64,000 nucleotides of DNA from Niastella soli. Its GTDB lineage: Bacteria; Bacteroidota; Bacteroidia; Chitinophagales; Chitinophagaceae. The translations under genes and the position numbers were made by a program. Each line of letters starts with the position of its first letter. Within the stretch, counting starts at the first letter, position 1. Positions 19,001-28,267 of this stretch are shown here, one piece after another. The notes under the pieces are model-generated. The model did not search any database. It worked only from the letters and a program-made list of their open reading frames with translations, and was not told the origin of the DNA. The stretch is from contig NZ_JAGHKO010000001.1 of NCBI RefSeq assembly GCF_017742245.1, forward strand, positions 1,021,061-1,085,060, written 5' to 3'.

Positions 19001-19197
19001 AGGAAAAAGTAGTTATAAAACCATCTGATATCACTACCGTTTCGCAACAAATTGTTCAGGTATGGGAAAAGATCCAGAACCGTGAGTTTTATATCGGTTG
19101 TGGTAAAGAGGACTGCCATTGGTGCAATTTTGTTAAGACCAATAAGCTGGCGGTCGCGTTACACGACCTCACCTCTGAAGAAGAAGCTGACCTGTAA
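16006..19197 (+). CDS. UvrD/PcrA-type helicase fused to Fe-S PD-(D/E)XK nuclease
   Basis: The start is ATG 16006 because TATCTTTG (a -7 box) directly precedes it; the frame is open further up to a TTG at 15982. Superfamily-1 helicase motifs run in order: Q/Walker A AGPGTGKTQ (38-46), Walker B VDEFQDT (~274), GDDDQSIYRFQGA, NNYRSAQPIL, LTAHGSKGLEFEYVF, YVALTRAE. The C-terminal ~260 residues are a RecB-like nuclease: GSAIHH, GKLDKLE, VDYKTG and QAVFY. Cys in YLKCP plus C-x4-C-x2-C in GCGKEDCHWC match the 4Fe-4S cluster ligands of AddB-type nucleases. A combined helicase-nuclease suggests DNA double-strand-break end processing. Neighbouring recR fits a recombination role. Confidence 0.92.
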   Translation: MSVNRERLNQRFVEEYQKLNPQQRLAVDTIEGPVMVIAGPGTGKTQILASRIGKILLDTDSQPQNILCLTYTDAGVVAMRKRLSQFIGPDAYRVNIYTFHAFCNDIIQENLSLFEKTALDPISDLERIELFKNLIDSFPKNHALKRYRGDVYYEIHNLQSLFSTMKREGWTPAFINERIDAWLADLPTRDEFVYKRAYKGFKAGDLKKDKFEEEKEKMEKLRAAVNEFDRFQQLMRNRNRYDFDDMINWVIKAFEENPALLNRYQEQFLYILVDEFQDTSGTQNQLVKLLISFWETPNVFVVGDDDQSIYRFQGANVENMLQFANSYRESLLTVVLTNNYRSAQPILDISMTLINNNQERLVKQIEGLSKNLKSSHPRFFALEPTDAIPQIKEYETQRHEMVDITLQVQELLNEGIPPGKISIIYRENKYGEELSQYFKTLNIPVYSKRHLNLLTEPFAKKIILLIKYIAAEHDIPYGGDEMLFEILHFDWFNIPPVEIAKLSIEVADRAFGNNKTSLRRLLYDKGNTPPADLFSRGLHPGLLQATKAMERLISSVPNVTLLVLLENIIRRTGLLNIIMQSPEKGWMMQVLTALFDFIKDETHRNPLLQLTDLVEIFDLMEKEGLSLPLVQVSGNDKGVNLLTAHGSKGLEFEYVFIAGCNASFWEKKRKPGGGYKIPENVFLSQANDPAVNEAGKSDKDIEELRRLFYVALTRAEQHLFISYCRYKNDGKELEPSMFLAEIQEQHQLPVEKVFISDEELTEFQIVQLGETEAPEIGRIEEDFITALLDRFVMNVTALNNYLKCPLEFYFKNLLRIPSPKNEATEFGSAIHHALQRFFEKMKENHNVFPGKAEFVADFNWYMHRHRENFTREQFERRLEYGQEVLSNYYDKYIFTWNRIVTVERNIRNVVVNGVQLKGKLDKLEFDGKQVNIVDYKTGDPDKARAKLQPPSEKDPNGGDYWRQAVFYKILVDNYESRDWQVISTEFDFIEPDKKKVYRKEKVVIKPSDITTVSQQIVQVWEKIQNREFYIGCGKEDCHWCNFVKTNKLAVALHDLTSEEEADL

Positions 19198-19319
19198 CCA
19201 GGTATTGCTTACCATTTAACGTTACCCATTCCAGGGTGCCGGTTGAACCGGTGACCGGTACCTGGCCCCCTTTACCCCGATTTAACGGATTTTGAAGCAA
19301 CAGTTGTCAATAAAGGGCT

Positions 19320-19327
19320 TAAGTTTG
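19320..19327 (+). promoter_or_regulatory. -7 element TAAGTTTG upstream of lipoprotein gene
   Basis: It fits TAnnTTTG and ends 7 nt before the ATG at 19335, implying a very short leader. Confidence 0.5.
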
Positions 19328-19334
19328 CGGCCTT

Positions 19335-20798
19335 ATGAAGTATGCTTCCTTACTAAAAATAGTTTCGCCGTTCTTTTTGATCCTTGCGCTGCTTCCGAGT
19401 ACCCTGGTGCAAACAGGTTGCGCCAACATGGCCCCGCCTACCGGTGGTGCCCGTGACTCTCTTCCCCCCAGACTGATGGGCGTTAACCCACACGATTCGG
19501 CCCGGAACTTTACCGGTAAAAAGATCACAATAGAATTCGACGAATTCGTTCAAATTGAAAATATCCAGGAAAACCTGCTGGTATCGCCGGTGCCCAAAGT
19601 AAACCCGGTTGTTGAATCAAAACTGCGTACCGTAACCGTAACGGTTAAAGATACCTTACAACCTAACACTACTTATACCATCGACTTTGGCAACGCCATA
19701 AAAGATATAAACGAGGGTAATATTTTAAAGAATTTCACTTATCTGTTTTCCACGGGCAGCAACATTGATTCATTAAAGCTTACCGGCAAAGTGATCATTG
19801 CCGAAACCGGTAAAACCGATTCTACCCTCATTGTTATGTTGCACAGAAGCAGTGATGATTCGGCCATTATAAAAGAAAAACCCCGCTATATTGCCCGGGT
19901 TGATAAAGATGGCAATTACAATTTCAAAAACCTGCCTGCTGATTCATTTTCATTATATGCCATGAAAGATGATGGCGGCCAGCGCCGCTACATGAGCAAT
20001 AGCCAGCTGATAGCGTTTGCCGATGAACGGGTATTTCCCGGCATTTCGCCCAAGTCAATGACCTTATACGCTTTTACAGAAAAAGAAGATACAACTAAAG
20101 CAAAAAGCAACAAACCAGCCACAGCCCAACCTGCCAAACCAGCACCCCCACAGGCAGCCAAACCAACAAATGGCAAAAAGGATAAGACAGCCCGTCTGCA
20201 AGTAGAGACCAACCTGACCAATAATGAATTAGACCTGTTGAGTCCGTTTGAATTACGGTTTGGTACCGAGCTCAAAACCTTCGACAGCACCAAAGTGATA
20301 CTTGCCAACGATAAGAATGAGCCGCTCTCCAATTACCATTTTACCAGAGATACCAGCAAAAAAAAGATCACCGTTTCTTATGCCTGGATTGAAAACACCC
20401 CTTATAAACTCATTGTAGACAAAGATTTTGCTGAGGATTCTGCGGGTGGTAAGATCGGTAAAAACGATACCATCGAATTCCGCACCAAGAAACAAAGCGA
20501 TTATGGACTGGTACGATTACGCCTTATTAACCTCGATTTCAAGAAAAACCCCGTTTTACAGTTTGTGTCGGGCGACCAGGTAAAATATTCCTATCCCCTG
20601 AGCGGCAGGGAATTCAACGCCAAATTGTTTCAACCTGGCGAATATGACCTGCGCATTTTATACGACGATAATAAAAATGGGGTTTGGGATACCGGGGCCT
20701 TCTTTGGACATCACAAACAGCCTGAAAAAGTACTTCCCATAAGCCGTAAACTAACTGTAAAAGCCAATTGGGACAATATCGTGGACATAACTTTATAA
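19335..20798 (+). CDS. Lipoprotein with bacterial Ig-like domain (Big_5 type)
   Basis: A 28-residue signal sequence ends in the lipobox QTG-C29, so it is a lipoprotein, probably outer-membrane. Residues ~45-140 (LPPRLMGVNPHDSARNFTGKKITIEFDEFVQI, TVTVKDTLQPNTTYTIDFGNAIKD) are the Ig-like domain with the 'N/D-x-T-YT-I-x-F' pattern typical of Big_5. A further beta-sandwich (LTGKVIIAETGK... ARVDKDGNYNFKNLPADSFSLYAM) resembles carboxypeptidase-regulatory folds. A Pro/Ala/Lys linker ~257-290 precedes a second Ig-like part. It starts soon after the helicase and precedes recR. The role is structural or adhesive by analogy; the reaction is unknown. Confidence 0.85.
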   Translation: MKYASLLKIVSPFFLILALLPSTLVQTGCANMAPPTGGARDSLPPRLMGVNPHDSARNFTGKKITIEFDEFVQIENIQENLLVSPVPKVNPVVESKLRTVTVTVKDTLQPNTTYTIDFGNAIKDINEGNILKNFTYLFSTGSNIDSLKLTGKVIIAETGKTDSTLIVMLHRSSDDSAIIKEKPRYIARVDKDGNYNFKNLPADSFSLYAMKDDGGQRRYMSNSQLIAFADERVFPGISPKSMTLYAFTEKEDTTKAKSNKPATAQPAKPAPPQAAKPTNGKKDKTARLQVETNLTNNELDLLSPFELRFGTELKTFDSTKVILANDKNEPLSNYHFTRDTSKKKITVSYAWIENTPYKLIVDKDFAEDSAGGKIGKNDTIEFRTKKQSDYGLVRLRLINLDFKKNPVLQFVSGDQVKYSYPLSGREFNAKLFQPGEYDLRILYDDNKNGVWDTGAFFGHHKQPEKVLPISRKLTVKANWDNIVDITL

Positions 20799-20882
20799 AG
20801 GATTCAAGCACAGCTATTTGTTAGCTGGCTCAAACTGAAAGAACAACCACAAACCACTAACAACAAACCACAAACTGTTTGG

Positions 20883-20890
20883 TATCTTTG
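20883..20890 (+). promoter_or_regulatory. -7 element TATCTTTG of recR
   Basis: It ends 4 nt before the recR ATG, so transcription should start at or inside the start codon (leaderless). Confidence 0.6.
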
Positions 20891-20894
20891 TAGT

Positions 20895-21512
20895 ATGGAA
20901 TTCTCTTCTTCTTTGTTGGAAAATGCGGTGAGTGAATTTGCCAAATTACCTGGTATTGGTAAAAAAACAGCATTGCGATTGGTACTGCATTTATTAAAGC
21001 AGGACCCCGGTAATGTGGCGGCATTTGGTGAAGCAGTACTTAAAATGCGCCGTGAGATCAAGTTTTGCGAACGTTGTTATAACGTAGCTGATGCTACTAC
21101 CTGCGCCATTTGCGCCAACCCGCTGCGCAAGCAGGAGCTTATTTGTGTAGTTGAGAATATCCGTGATGTAATTGCCATAGAAAGCACCCAGCAATTCAGT
21201 GGGATCTACCATGTGTTGGGTGGCATAATATCACCCCTTGATGGTATCGGTCCAGACCAGCTTACCATTGAACCGCTGATACAACGCATACCTAAAGAGA
21301 AGACCGAAGAGCTCATCTTTGCTTTAAACCCTAATATACAGGGTGATACCACCATTTATTATATTCAGAAAAAGCTCCAGGGCACTCCTGTTAAAATAAC
21401 CACTATAGCCCGGGGTATAGCCTTTGGTGGTGAGCTGGAATATGCCGATGAAATGACCCTTGCCCGCAGTATAACCAACCGCCTGCCAGTTGAAAAGTAC
21501 GTGCAACACTAG
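20895..21512 (+). CDS. recR: Recombination mediator RecR
   Basis: The length (205 residues) matches the family. Order: helix-hairpin-helix start ([20 protein letters not shown]), four-cysteine zinc motif [16 protein letters not shown], Toprim domain ([29 protein letters not shown] with the acidic ENI...D-G-I-G-P), and C-terminal [16 protein letters not shown] / [30 protein letters not shown]. With RecF/RecO it loads RecA at single-strand gaps. The start is ATG 20895 just after a TATCTTTG -7 box. It follows the lipoprotein gene after 96 bp. Confidence 0.97.
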   Translation: MEFSSSLLENAVSEFAKLPGIGKKTALRLVLHLLKQDPGNVAAFGEAVLKMRREIKFCERCYNVADATTCAICANPLRKQELICVVENIRDVIAIESTQQFSGIYHVLGGIISPLDGIGPDQLTIEPLIQRIPKEKTEELIFALNPNIQGDTTIYYIQKKLQGTPVKITTIARGIAFGGELEYADEMTLARSITNRLPVEKYVQH

Positions 21513-21565
21513 GTTTCAGCCTGTTGTTGCTTTTAGATCACTACTATCCCACCATTAATAACAAG

Positions 21566-21596
21566 TTTGCTAATACCATAACAAGCTGTAAATTTG
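21566..21596 (+). promoter_or_regulatory. Promoter of the split metH operon
   Basis: TTTG at 21566-21569 and TAAATTTG at 21589-21596 are separated by 19 bp, an excellent Bacteroidota -33/-7 promoter. Transcription would start near 21602, leaving a 5' leader of about 275 nt before the ATG at 21879. Confidence 0.6.
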
Positions 21597-21601
21597 CCCC
21601 C

Positions 21602-21878
21602 GCATAGGCGGATTTGTTTATTGTTCGGCCTATGCATCCTGAGCAGGTTAGGATCCTATAACTGGCATCCTGACAAACACCGGGCAAAATGCTAAAACTG
21701 AACTAATAAACGACAAGAAACTCTCTCTAAAACAGTTTCCCAACGTTTACCAGTTCGGTTCTTATTATGGAGTCATCGATAGTACTACTATCGACATCGT
21801 ACCGCTGTCTGGCGGACACTTCATCGTCCGGTACTGCTCATCAACATAAACCGCTTTGAAAAACAAAAGGAGGGCAGC
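21602..21878 (+). promoter_or_regulatory. Long structured 5' leader of the metH operon
   Basis: No gene is seen. The leader can form GCATAGG/CCTATGC near its start, the perfect stem CGATAGTA/TACTATCG at 21777-21793, and the stem GTACCG/CGGTAC at 21799-21834 enclosing TGTC/GACA. The ribosome-binding-like AAAGGAGGG lies just before the ATG. It does not match the conserved cores of SAM or cobalamin riboswitches that I know. A role in regulation is an inference. Confidence 0.4.
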
Positions 21879-22907
21879 ATGAAAACAATTCAACAGAGTC
21901 TGCAGGAACGCATCCTGATCATTGATGGCGCCATGGGCACCATGATCCAACGGCATAAGCTTGAAGAAGCCGATTATCGTGGTGAACGCTTTAAAGACTG
22001 GGCCAGCGACCTCAAAGGCAACAACGACCTTTTGGTTCTTACCCAACCCAACATTATCAAAGGCATTCATAAATTATACCTCGATGCCGGGGCCGATATC
22101 ATTGAAACCAATACTTTCAATGCCCAACGCATCTCATTGGCGGATTACCATATGGAACCCCTGGCCTATGAGTTGAACTTTGAAGCCGCTAAAATTGCTA
22201 AACAGGCTATACAGGAATTCTTTGCCGACCCTGCTACCAATAAAGGCGGCCGGGACCGGGCTTATGTAGCCGGCGCAATTGGCCCGCTTAATAAAACCCT
22301 CTCTTTATCTCCCGATGTAAACAATCCGGGGTACCGGGCCCTAACTTTCGACGAAGCCGTAAGCGCTTATTACGAACAGGTTAAAGGACTTGTAGACGGA
22401 GGTGTTGATCTGTTGCTGATAGAAACCATCTTCGATACGCTCAATGCCAAAGCCGCTATCTACGCCATCAAAAAATATTTCAGCGACGAGGCAAAACCGG
22501 AAGTTCCCATCATGATCAGTGGTACCATCACCGATGCATCGGGCAGGACCCTGAGCGGTCAAACCCTGGAAGCCTTTTATACTTCAGTAATGCATGCCAA
22601 ACCACTTTCCATTGGTTTGAACTGTGCGTTAGGTGCTTCGGAAATGCGGCCCCATATTGAAGAATTAAGCCAGATAGCCTCCTGCTTTACCTCAGCTTAC
22701 CCCAATGCCGGTTTACCCAATGCAATGGGCGAGTATGACGAGCAGCCCGAACAAACCGCCCACTTCCTGGAAGAATGGGCCCGTGAAGGTTTTGTAAATA
22801 TTGTTGGTGGTTGTTGCGGTACCACGCCCGATCACATTAAGCATATTGCCGATCACGTTCGCAACTTTAAACCCAGACCCTTACCAGTATTGGAAAAGGC
22901 GTTATAA
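21879..22907 (+). CDS. metH: Homocysteine methyltransferase subunit of split methionine synthase
   Basis: This 342-residue protein equals the N-terminal module of cobalamin-dependent methionine synthase ([39 protein letters not shown]). Zinc-binding cysteines lie in GLNCALGA (~residue 249) and [11 protein letters not shown] (~312). It transfers the methyl group from methylcobalamin to homocysteine and must work with the second polypeptide, whose gene starts 30 bp further on. It sits behind a strong AAAGGAGGG ribosome-binding-like sequence. In most bacteria both are fused; the split form is known in some Bacteroidota. Confidence 0.95.
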   Translation: MKTIQQSLQERILIIDGAMGTMIQRHKLEEADYRGERFKDWASDLKGNNDLLVLTQPNIIKGIHKLYLDAGADIIETNTFNAQRISLADYHMEPLAYELNFEAAKIAKQAIQEFFADPATNKGGRDRAYVAGAIGPLNKTLSLSPDVNNPGYRALTFDEAVSAYYEQVKGLVDGGVDLLLIETIFDTLNAKAAIYAIKKYFSDEAKPEVPIMISGTITDASGRTLSGQTLEAFYTSVMHAKPLSIGLNCALGASEMRPHIEELSQIASCFTSAYPNAGLPNAMGEYDEQPEQTAHFLEEWAREGFVNIVGGCCGTTPDHIKHIADHVRNFKPRPLPVLEKAL

Positions 22908-22937
22908 GATATAAATTCACAAAAGGTAAAACAGATT

Positions 22938-25649
22938 ATGCCTGCAAACTTTTCGATAAAACCATACCTGCGGTTATCAGGGTTAGAACCCCTGGTCATT
23001 CGCCCTGAAACAAACTTTGTGAATGTAGGGGAGCGTACCAACGTGACCGGTTCTAAAAAATTTGCCCGTTTGATCAGGGAGAACAAGTATGAAGAAGCGC
23101 TTAGCGTAGCCCGTCAACAGGTAGAAAGTGGCGCCCAGGTGCTGGACGTAAACATGGACGATGCCCTGCTCGATGGCGTAAAAGCTATGACCACCTTCCT
23201 GAACCTGTTACAAAGTGAACCCGATATAGCCAAGATCCCCGTCATGATCGACAGCTCAAAATTCGAGATCATTGAAGCAGGTTTGAAATGTGTGCAGGGT
23301 AAGTGCATCGTAAACTCTATTTCCATGAAAGAGGGAATAGAAAAGTTCATCCGGGAAGCAAATATCTGTAAGCTGTATGGTGCCTCTGTAGTGGTAATGG
23401 CATTTGATGAAAATGGCCAGGCCGACACCCTGCAACGCCGGGTTGATATTTGTGGGCGGGCTTACAAGATCTTAACTGAAGAAGTAGGGTACGATCCGCA
23501 GGATATCATCTTTGACCCCAACATCTTTGCCGTTGCAACCGGTATTGAAGAACATAATAACTATGCGGTTGATTTTATTGAGGCCACCCGCATCATTAAA
23601 CAAAAAATGCCCCTCGCCAAAATAAGTGGCGGGGTAAGTAATATCTCCTTCTCCTTCCGCGGTAATGAGCCGGTACGCGAAGCCATGCACGCCGTTTTCC
23701 TGTACCATGCCATTAAGGCCGGTATGGATATGGGCATTGTGAACGCTGGCCAGCTGATCGTTTATGATGAAATAGAACCGCAATTACGCGAGCTGTGCGA
23801 AGACGTAATTCAGAACCGCCGTGAAGATGCCACCGATCGACTGATCGTCTTTGCCGAAACGGTAAAAGCAAAAGACAAGAACGAAGTAAAGAACGAAGCC
23901 TGGCGCAATAACTCAGTAGAGGAACGCCTGAAACATGCGCTTATAAACGGCATTACAGACTATATAGACCAGGATACAGAAGAAGCCAGACAGAAATATC
24001 CTAAACCACTTGATGTTATTGAAGGGCCTCTAATGAACGGTATGAACGTGGTGGGCGACCTTTTTGGCAGTGGTAAAATGTTCCTTCCCCAGGTGGTAAA
24101 AAGCGCCCGCGTGATGAAAAAATCGGTGGCCATTCTTACCCCGTTCATTGAAGAAGAAAAAGAAAAACTGCGTGCTGCGGGCGGGGAAAACCAGGCTTCA
24201 GGCGCAGCCAAAATTTTGCTGGCCACTGTAAAAGGCGACGTACACGATATTGGAAAGAACATTGTAGGCGTTGTATTAGGCTGTAACGGATATGACATCA
24301 TTGACCTGGGCGTAATGGTGCCGGCCGATAAAATACTGGAAACCGCACAAAAGGAAAAAGTGGATATCATCGGGTTAAGCGGTCTTATTACCCCCTCGCT
24401 CGACGAAATGGTGCATGTGGCCCATGAAATGAAACGGCGCAACATGAACCAGCCCTTGCTGATCGGTGGGGCCACTACCTCCCGCATGCATACAGCTGTT
24501 AAAATAGCCCCCCAATATGAAAACGGGGTAGTGCATGTACTGGATGCTTCACGAAGCGTTACTGTAGCCGGTTCATTGTTAAGCAAAGAACAAAAGCCCG
24601 ATTTCCTGAACAACATTGGTAAGGAATATCAAAAGCTGCGCGATGATTTTGGCAGTAAGAAAACCGCCAAGCAATACCTGAAATTCGAAGAAGCACAACA
24701 AAACAGGGTAGCCATTGACTGGAAAGGTTATACCCCAACCACTCCCCAGTTCACCGGCACCCGCATCTTAGACAATTACGACCTGAACGAACTGGTAAAC
24801 TATATCGACTGGGGCCCGTTCTTTATTGCCTGGGAATTACATGGTAAGTTCCCGGCCATTTTGCAAGACGAGAAAGTAGGAAAAGAAGCCACCAAACTGT
24901 TTGAGGATGCCAACGAGCTGCTTAAAACCATTATTAAAGAAAAATGGTTAACAGCCCGGGGTGTTATCGGCTTTTGGAATGCCGCCGGTGATGGTAAAGA
25001 TTCCACTTTTATTTATGATGAAAGCGGAAATGAAATAGCAAAACTGGAACACTTGCGCCAACAAAACAAAAAGGCCGCCGGACAACCTAACTTCTCCCTG
25101 GCTGATTTCATTAAACCAGGTCAGGGCAAGGCTTCCGATTACATGGGTGCCTTTGCTGTAACCATACAGGGAATAGACCCACACATAAAAAAGTTCATAG
25201 AAAATCACGACGATTACAACAAAATCATGCTTCAGGTGTTAGCAGATAGGCTGGCCGAAGCGCTTGCAGAGTGCTTACATGAAAGAGTGCGTAAGGAATT
25301 CTGGGGCTATGCAAAAGAAGAGCACCTGAGCAATGAAGATTTAATAAAAGAATCATATTCAGGCATCAGGCCAGCGCCAGGTTATCCTGCCTGTCCCGAT
25401 CACACTGAAAAATATAAGCTGTTTAATTTATTGGGTGGCGAACCAGCAACACACATTACATTAACAGAATCGCTGGCCATGTATCCTGCCTCTTCCATTT
25501 GCGGCTGGTACTTTGGACATCCGCAAAGCCAGTATTTTGGATTAGGCAAGATCCAGAAAGACCAGGTGGTTGATTATGCCGGCCGTAAGAATATGTCTGT
25601 AGAAGATGTAGAACGGTGGTTACGCCCGGTTCTGGAGTACGATGTGTAA
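22938..25649 (+). CDS. metH: Methionine synthase, pterin/cobalamin/AdoMet-domain subunit
   Basis: This 903-residue protein continues where the preceding gene stops. It has the methyltetrahydrofolate (pterin-binding) domain ~1-270 ([42 protein letters not shown]), then the cobalamin cap, then the B12-binding domain with the axial-ligand motif DVHDIGKN (~435) and [12 protein letters not shown]. Last is the AdoMet reactivation domain (~590-903, [17 protein letters not shown]-like [16 protein letters not shown]). Together with the upstream subunit it makes methionine from homocysteine in the cytosol. No frameshift joins the two frames, so the split is genuine. Confidence 0.96.
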   Translation: MPANFSIKPYLRLSGLEPLVIRPETNFVNVGERTNVTGSKKFARLIRENKYEEALSVARQQVESGAQVLDVNMDDALLDGVKAMTTFLNLLQSEPDIAKIPVMIDSSKFEIIEAGLKCVQGKCIVNSISMKEGIEKFIREANICKLYGASVVVMAFDENGQADTLQRRVDICGRAYKILTEEVGYDPQDIIFDPNIFAVATGIEEHNNYAVDFIEATRIIKQKMPLAKISGGVSNISFSFRGNEPVREAMHAVFLYHAIKAGMDMGIVNAGQLIVYDEIEPQLRELCEDVIQNRREDATDRLIVFAETVKAKDKNEVKNEAWRNNSVEERLKHALINGITDYIDQDTEEARQKYPKPLDVIEGPLMNGMNVVGDLFGSGKMFLPQVVKSARVMKKSVAILTPFIEEEKEKLRAAGGENQASGAAKILLATVKGDVHDIGKNIVGVVLGCNGYDIIDLGVMVPADKILETAQKEKVDIIGLSGLITPSLDEMVHVAHEMKRRNMNQPLLIGGATTSRMHTAVKIAPQYENGVVHVLDASRSVTVAGSLLSKEQKPDFLNNIGKEYQKLRDDFGSKKTAKQYLKFEEAQQNRVAIDWKGYTPTTPQFTGTRILDNYDLNELVNYIDWGPFFIAWELHGKFPAILQDEKVGKEATKLFEDANELLKTIIKEKWLTARGVIGFWNAAGDGKDSTFIYDESGNEIAKLEHLRQQNKKAAGQPNFSLADFIKPGQGKASDYMGAFAVTIQGIDPHIKKFIENHDDYNKIMLQVLADRLAEALAECLHERVRKEFWGYAKEEHLSNEDLIKESYSGIRPAPGYPACPDHTEKYKLFNLLGGEPATHITLTESLAMYPASSICGWYFGHPQSQYFGLGKIQKDQVVDYAGRKNMSVEDVERWLRPVLEYDV

Positions 25650-25739
25650 TAATTTTGTAAGACCTATTTCACAATATTAAAACAAGCATATTCGTTTGGG
25701 CAACGTTCCCTTGGAAAATGTATTTTTAACCGTAGCATC

Positions 25740-26555
25740 ATGAGTAATTCCCGTAGGAATGCTATTATGGCAATAGCATTGTTGGTTGTACCTTTTTTTG
25801 TAGCAGCGCAATCGAAGTATCAGAAACGAAAAGGGGAGATCTGGTTCTCCTGGGGCTATAATACCGAATGGTATACACATAGCAATATCCATATCGTACA
25901 GCCTGAATTGGGCAATTATTACAAGTTCAATCATGTAAAAGCCCACGACCACGAAGGCTGGAATGAAGGCCTCTTCAGCAAAGCCCTTACCATTCCGCAG
26001 TATAATTACCGTCTCGGGTTTATGTTTAATCAGGAAAAAGGACTGGGTGTTGAGATCAACTTCGACCACACTAAATATATCTTCGCCGACCAAACCATTA
26101 CAGCAACCGGTACCTTCAATGGTCAAAAAAAGGCTGGTGATTCCGTAATAGATTTTAATGCAGCCAATGGCTATTATTACTACCTGAATAACGGCGCTAA
26201 CTTTTTACTGTTTAACATTGTAAAACGCTGGCACCTGGAACAAGTGGCCAATGGCAAAATTCAAATTGATGCATTGGGAAAAGCAGGTATTGGCCCGGTT
26301 ATCCCCCACGTAGAGAACAGCCTCAATGGCTTAAAAAACAAACCTGATTTTCAATTTGGTGGCTGGAACACTGGTATTGAGGGTGCTATTAAAGCTACAT
26401 TCTTCAACACCGTTTATCTGGAATTCTCCAATAAAATAGATTATGCCCGGTACTCACACCTGCACATTTATAAGGGCAAGGCCAAACAGGCATTTGGCAC
26501 TTATGAAATGGTGTTAAGCCTGGGTATTACCCTTCACACCGGTAAAAAGATCTAA
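25740..26555 (+). CDS. Exported hypothetical protein, probable outer-membrane beta-barrel
   Basis: A signal peptide (RRNAIMAIALLVVPFFVAAQ) is followed by 245 residues rich in alternating aromatic and polar strands: GEIWFSWGYNTEWYTHSNIHI, NYRLGFMFNQEKGLGVEINFDHTKYI, YYYYLNNGANFLLFNIVKRW, TYEMVLSLGITLHTGKKI. The last strand ends close to the C-terminus, as in outer-membrane barrels. It is monocistronic, with a strong bidirectional terminator downstream. No known function is recognised. Confidence 0.75.
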   Translation: MSNSRRNAIMAIALLVVPFFVAAQSKYQKRKGEIWFSWGYNTEWYTHSNIHIVQPELGNYYKFNHVKAHDHEGWNEGLFSKALTIPQYNYRLGFMFNQEKGLGVEINFDHTKYIFADQTITATGTFNGQKKAGDSVIDFNAANGYYYYLNNGANFLLFNIVKRWHLEQVANGKIQIDALGKAGIGPVIPHVENSLNGLKNKPDFQFGGWNTGIEGAIKATFFNTVYLEFSNKIDYARYSHLHIYKGKAKQAFGTYEMVLSLGITLHTGKKI

Positions 26556-26576
26556 AAAGAAGTTACTTATACATAG

Positions 26577-26615
26577 AAAAGGGGCAAAGCGTGTTATAAC
26601 TGCTTTGCCCCTTTT
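26577..26615. terminator. Bidirectional terminator
   Basis: A 14-bp stem AAAAGGGGCAAAGC/GCTTTGCCCCTTTT with an 11-nt loop and A/T runs on both sides serves both convergent genes. Confidence 0.9.
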
Positions 26616-26634
26616 TCTTTTATAACCTTTTCAA

Positions 26635-27384
26635 TTATCGTTTTTCAAACAACCACCAGAACAGTTTACGCGGTCTTACTTTATAGTTCTGGTTTATATA
26701 CGTGCGAATGTGATCCATGGCTTCGTCAACACTGTCGGTTAACAATACCAGCTTCATATCTTCGCGGCTAATGGTTCCCTGTTGGGCCATAAATTCGGCA
26801 TAATTCCACAGGTTGCTGTAATATTCCTTCCCAAACAACACAATGGGAAACTGGATAATGGTTTTTGTTTGTACCAGTGTTAAGGTCTCAAAAAACTCAT
26901 CCATAGTACCAAAACCGCCCGGCATAATGATGAATGCGTAAGAGTATTTAACCATCAGCACTTTGCGAACAAAGAAATGTTCGAATGTGATGGACTTGTT
27001 CATATACTTGTTTGCCTGCTGTTCAAATGGTAACCGGATGTTACAACCTACTGAAACACCGCCATTTTCAAAGGCGCCGCGGTTAGCGGCTTCCATAACG
27101 CCGGGACCGCCCCCAGTCATAGTAGTAAATCCCATTTCTGCAATGCGTTTACCAAACTCGCGGGACGCATCGTAATAAGGATGGTCTTCCTTAAACCGGG
27201 CCGACCCAAATACGGTAATACAGGGACCCACAAAGTGAAGTGTACGAAAACCCTGTATGAATTGTTTGAACACCCGCCAGGCAAAACCCAGTTCATAGCG
27301 ACGGCTTCTAGGTCCTTCTAAATAAACCTGTTCTTTCGGTGGTATTATCGGCTCAATCTTTTTCTTTGCTGAAGCTGCTTCCAT
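26635..27384 (-). CDS. LOG-family phosphoribohydrolase (TIGR00730 type)
   Basis: The start is set at 27384 (MEAASAKKKIEP), since an upstream start at 27432 would overlap the divergent exonuclease gene. Key motifs of the lonely-guy family are MTGGGPGVMEAANRGAFENGG and the phosphate-binding IIMPGGFGTMDEFFETLTLVQT. Such proteins cleave nucleoside 5'-monophosphates to base and ribose 5-phosphate (cytokinin activation in plants; nucleotide catabolism or unknown in bacteria), cytosolic. At 249 residues it matches the longer bacterial branch. The substrate is unknown. Confidence 0.9.
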   Translation of the reverse strand: MEAASAKKKIEPIIPPKEQVYLEGPRSRRYELGFAWRVFKQFIQGFRTLHFVGPCITVFGSARFKEDHPYYDASREFGKRIAEMGFTTMTGGGPGVMEAANRGAFENGGVSVGCNIRLPFEQQANKYMNKSITFEHFFVRKVLMVKYSYAFIIMPGGFGTMDEFFETLTLVQTKTIIQFPIVLFGKEYYSNLWNYAEFMAQQGTISREDMKLVLLTDSVDEAMDHIRTYINQNYKVRPRKLFWWLFEKR

Positions 27385-27424
27385 ATCAATAGTGTAAATT
27401 GCCAGCCAAATTAAACAAAAAAAC

Positions 27425-28195
27425 ATGCGCATTATCAGTTATAATGTGAATGGCATAAGGGCCGCCATGACCAAAGGTTTTTGCGATTGGTTAAAAACCG
27501 ATCCGGCAGATATTATCTGTTTGCAGGAAACAAAAGCCACAAAAGATAATGTTAACCGTCAGCAGATCATCGATTGTGGTTATGAAGATTACTGGTTCTC
27601 TGCACAAAAAAAAGGGTACAGCGGCGTAGCAGTTCTTACTAAAATAAAACCCGATAACGTTGAATACGGTAACCAACATGCCGTAAGCGATGATGAGGGC
27701 AGGGTAATACAACTTGATTTCGGTGATATCAGACTCATAAATGCCTATTTTCCCTCTGGAACAACCGGCGATGTACGGCAAACCTACAAATACCAGTGGC
27801 TCTCGGATTTTCATAACTACCTGGAAACACTGAAGAAAAAATATCCTAACCTCATATTGTGCGGCGATTACAATATTGCACACACCGAAATAGATATTCA
27901 CGATCCCAAAGGCAATAAAAATACTTCCGGCTTTTTACCTGATGAAAGGGCCTGGATGGACCAGTTCCTCCAAAACGGATGGATAGACACCTTTCGGGCT
28001 TTTCACAATGAACCACACCGGTACAGCTGGTGGAGCCAGCGTTTCCCTACAGTAAGGGAACAAAATAAAGGGTGGCGGCTCGATTACATTACAGCTACCG
28101 ATCCCCTGCGCAGCCGGTTAAAAAGTGCAGACATTTACCACGATGTTAAACACAGTGACCACTGTCCGGTATATTTAGAACTGACAAAAGCGTAA
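27425..28195 (+). CDS. xth: Exodeoxyribonuclease III
   Basis: This endonuclease/exonuclease/phosphatase-fold protein of 256 residues has the catalytic signatures NVNGIRAA, LQETKA (E35), GDYNIAHTEIDI, GWRLDYIT and the terminal HSDHCPVYL. It cleaves at abasic sites and trims 3' ends in base excision repair. It is divergent from the LOG gene with only 40 bp between them. A short DUF4286 gene follows after 72 bp on the same strand. Confidence 0.96.
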   Translation: MRIISYNVNGIRAAMTKGFCDWLKTDPADIICLQETKATKDNVNRQQIIDCGYEDYWFSAQKKGYSGVAVLTKIKPDNVEYGNQHAVSDDEGRVIQLDFGDIRLINAYFPSGTTGDVRQTYKYQWLSDFHNYLETLKKKYPNLILCGDYNIAHTEIDIHDPKGNKNTSGFLPDERAWMDQFLQNGWIDTFRAFHNEPHRYSWWSQRFPTVREQNKGWRLDYITATDPLRSRLKSADIYHDVKHSDHCPVYLELTKA

Positions 28196-28267
28196 TAATT
28201 GTAATTTTTACAACTTATCTGCGTTTATCACAACAGTAATATGTAAATCTCTATTTACCCATTTACC

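Noticed and set aside
21589-21610. Cobalamin riboswitch suggested by GCCCCCGC near the metH promoter
   Set aside because: The match is only this short string; the B12 box and the other conserved blocks are not found, and it overlaps the -7 element.
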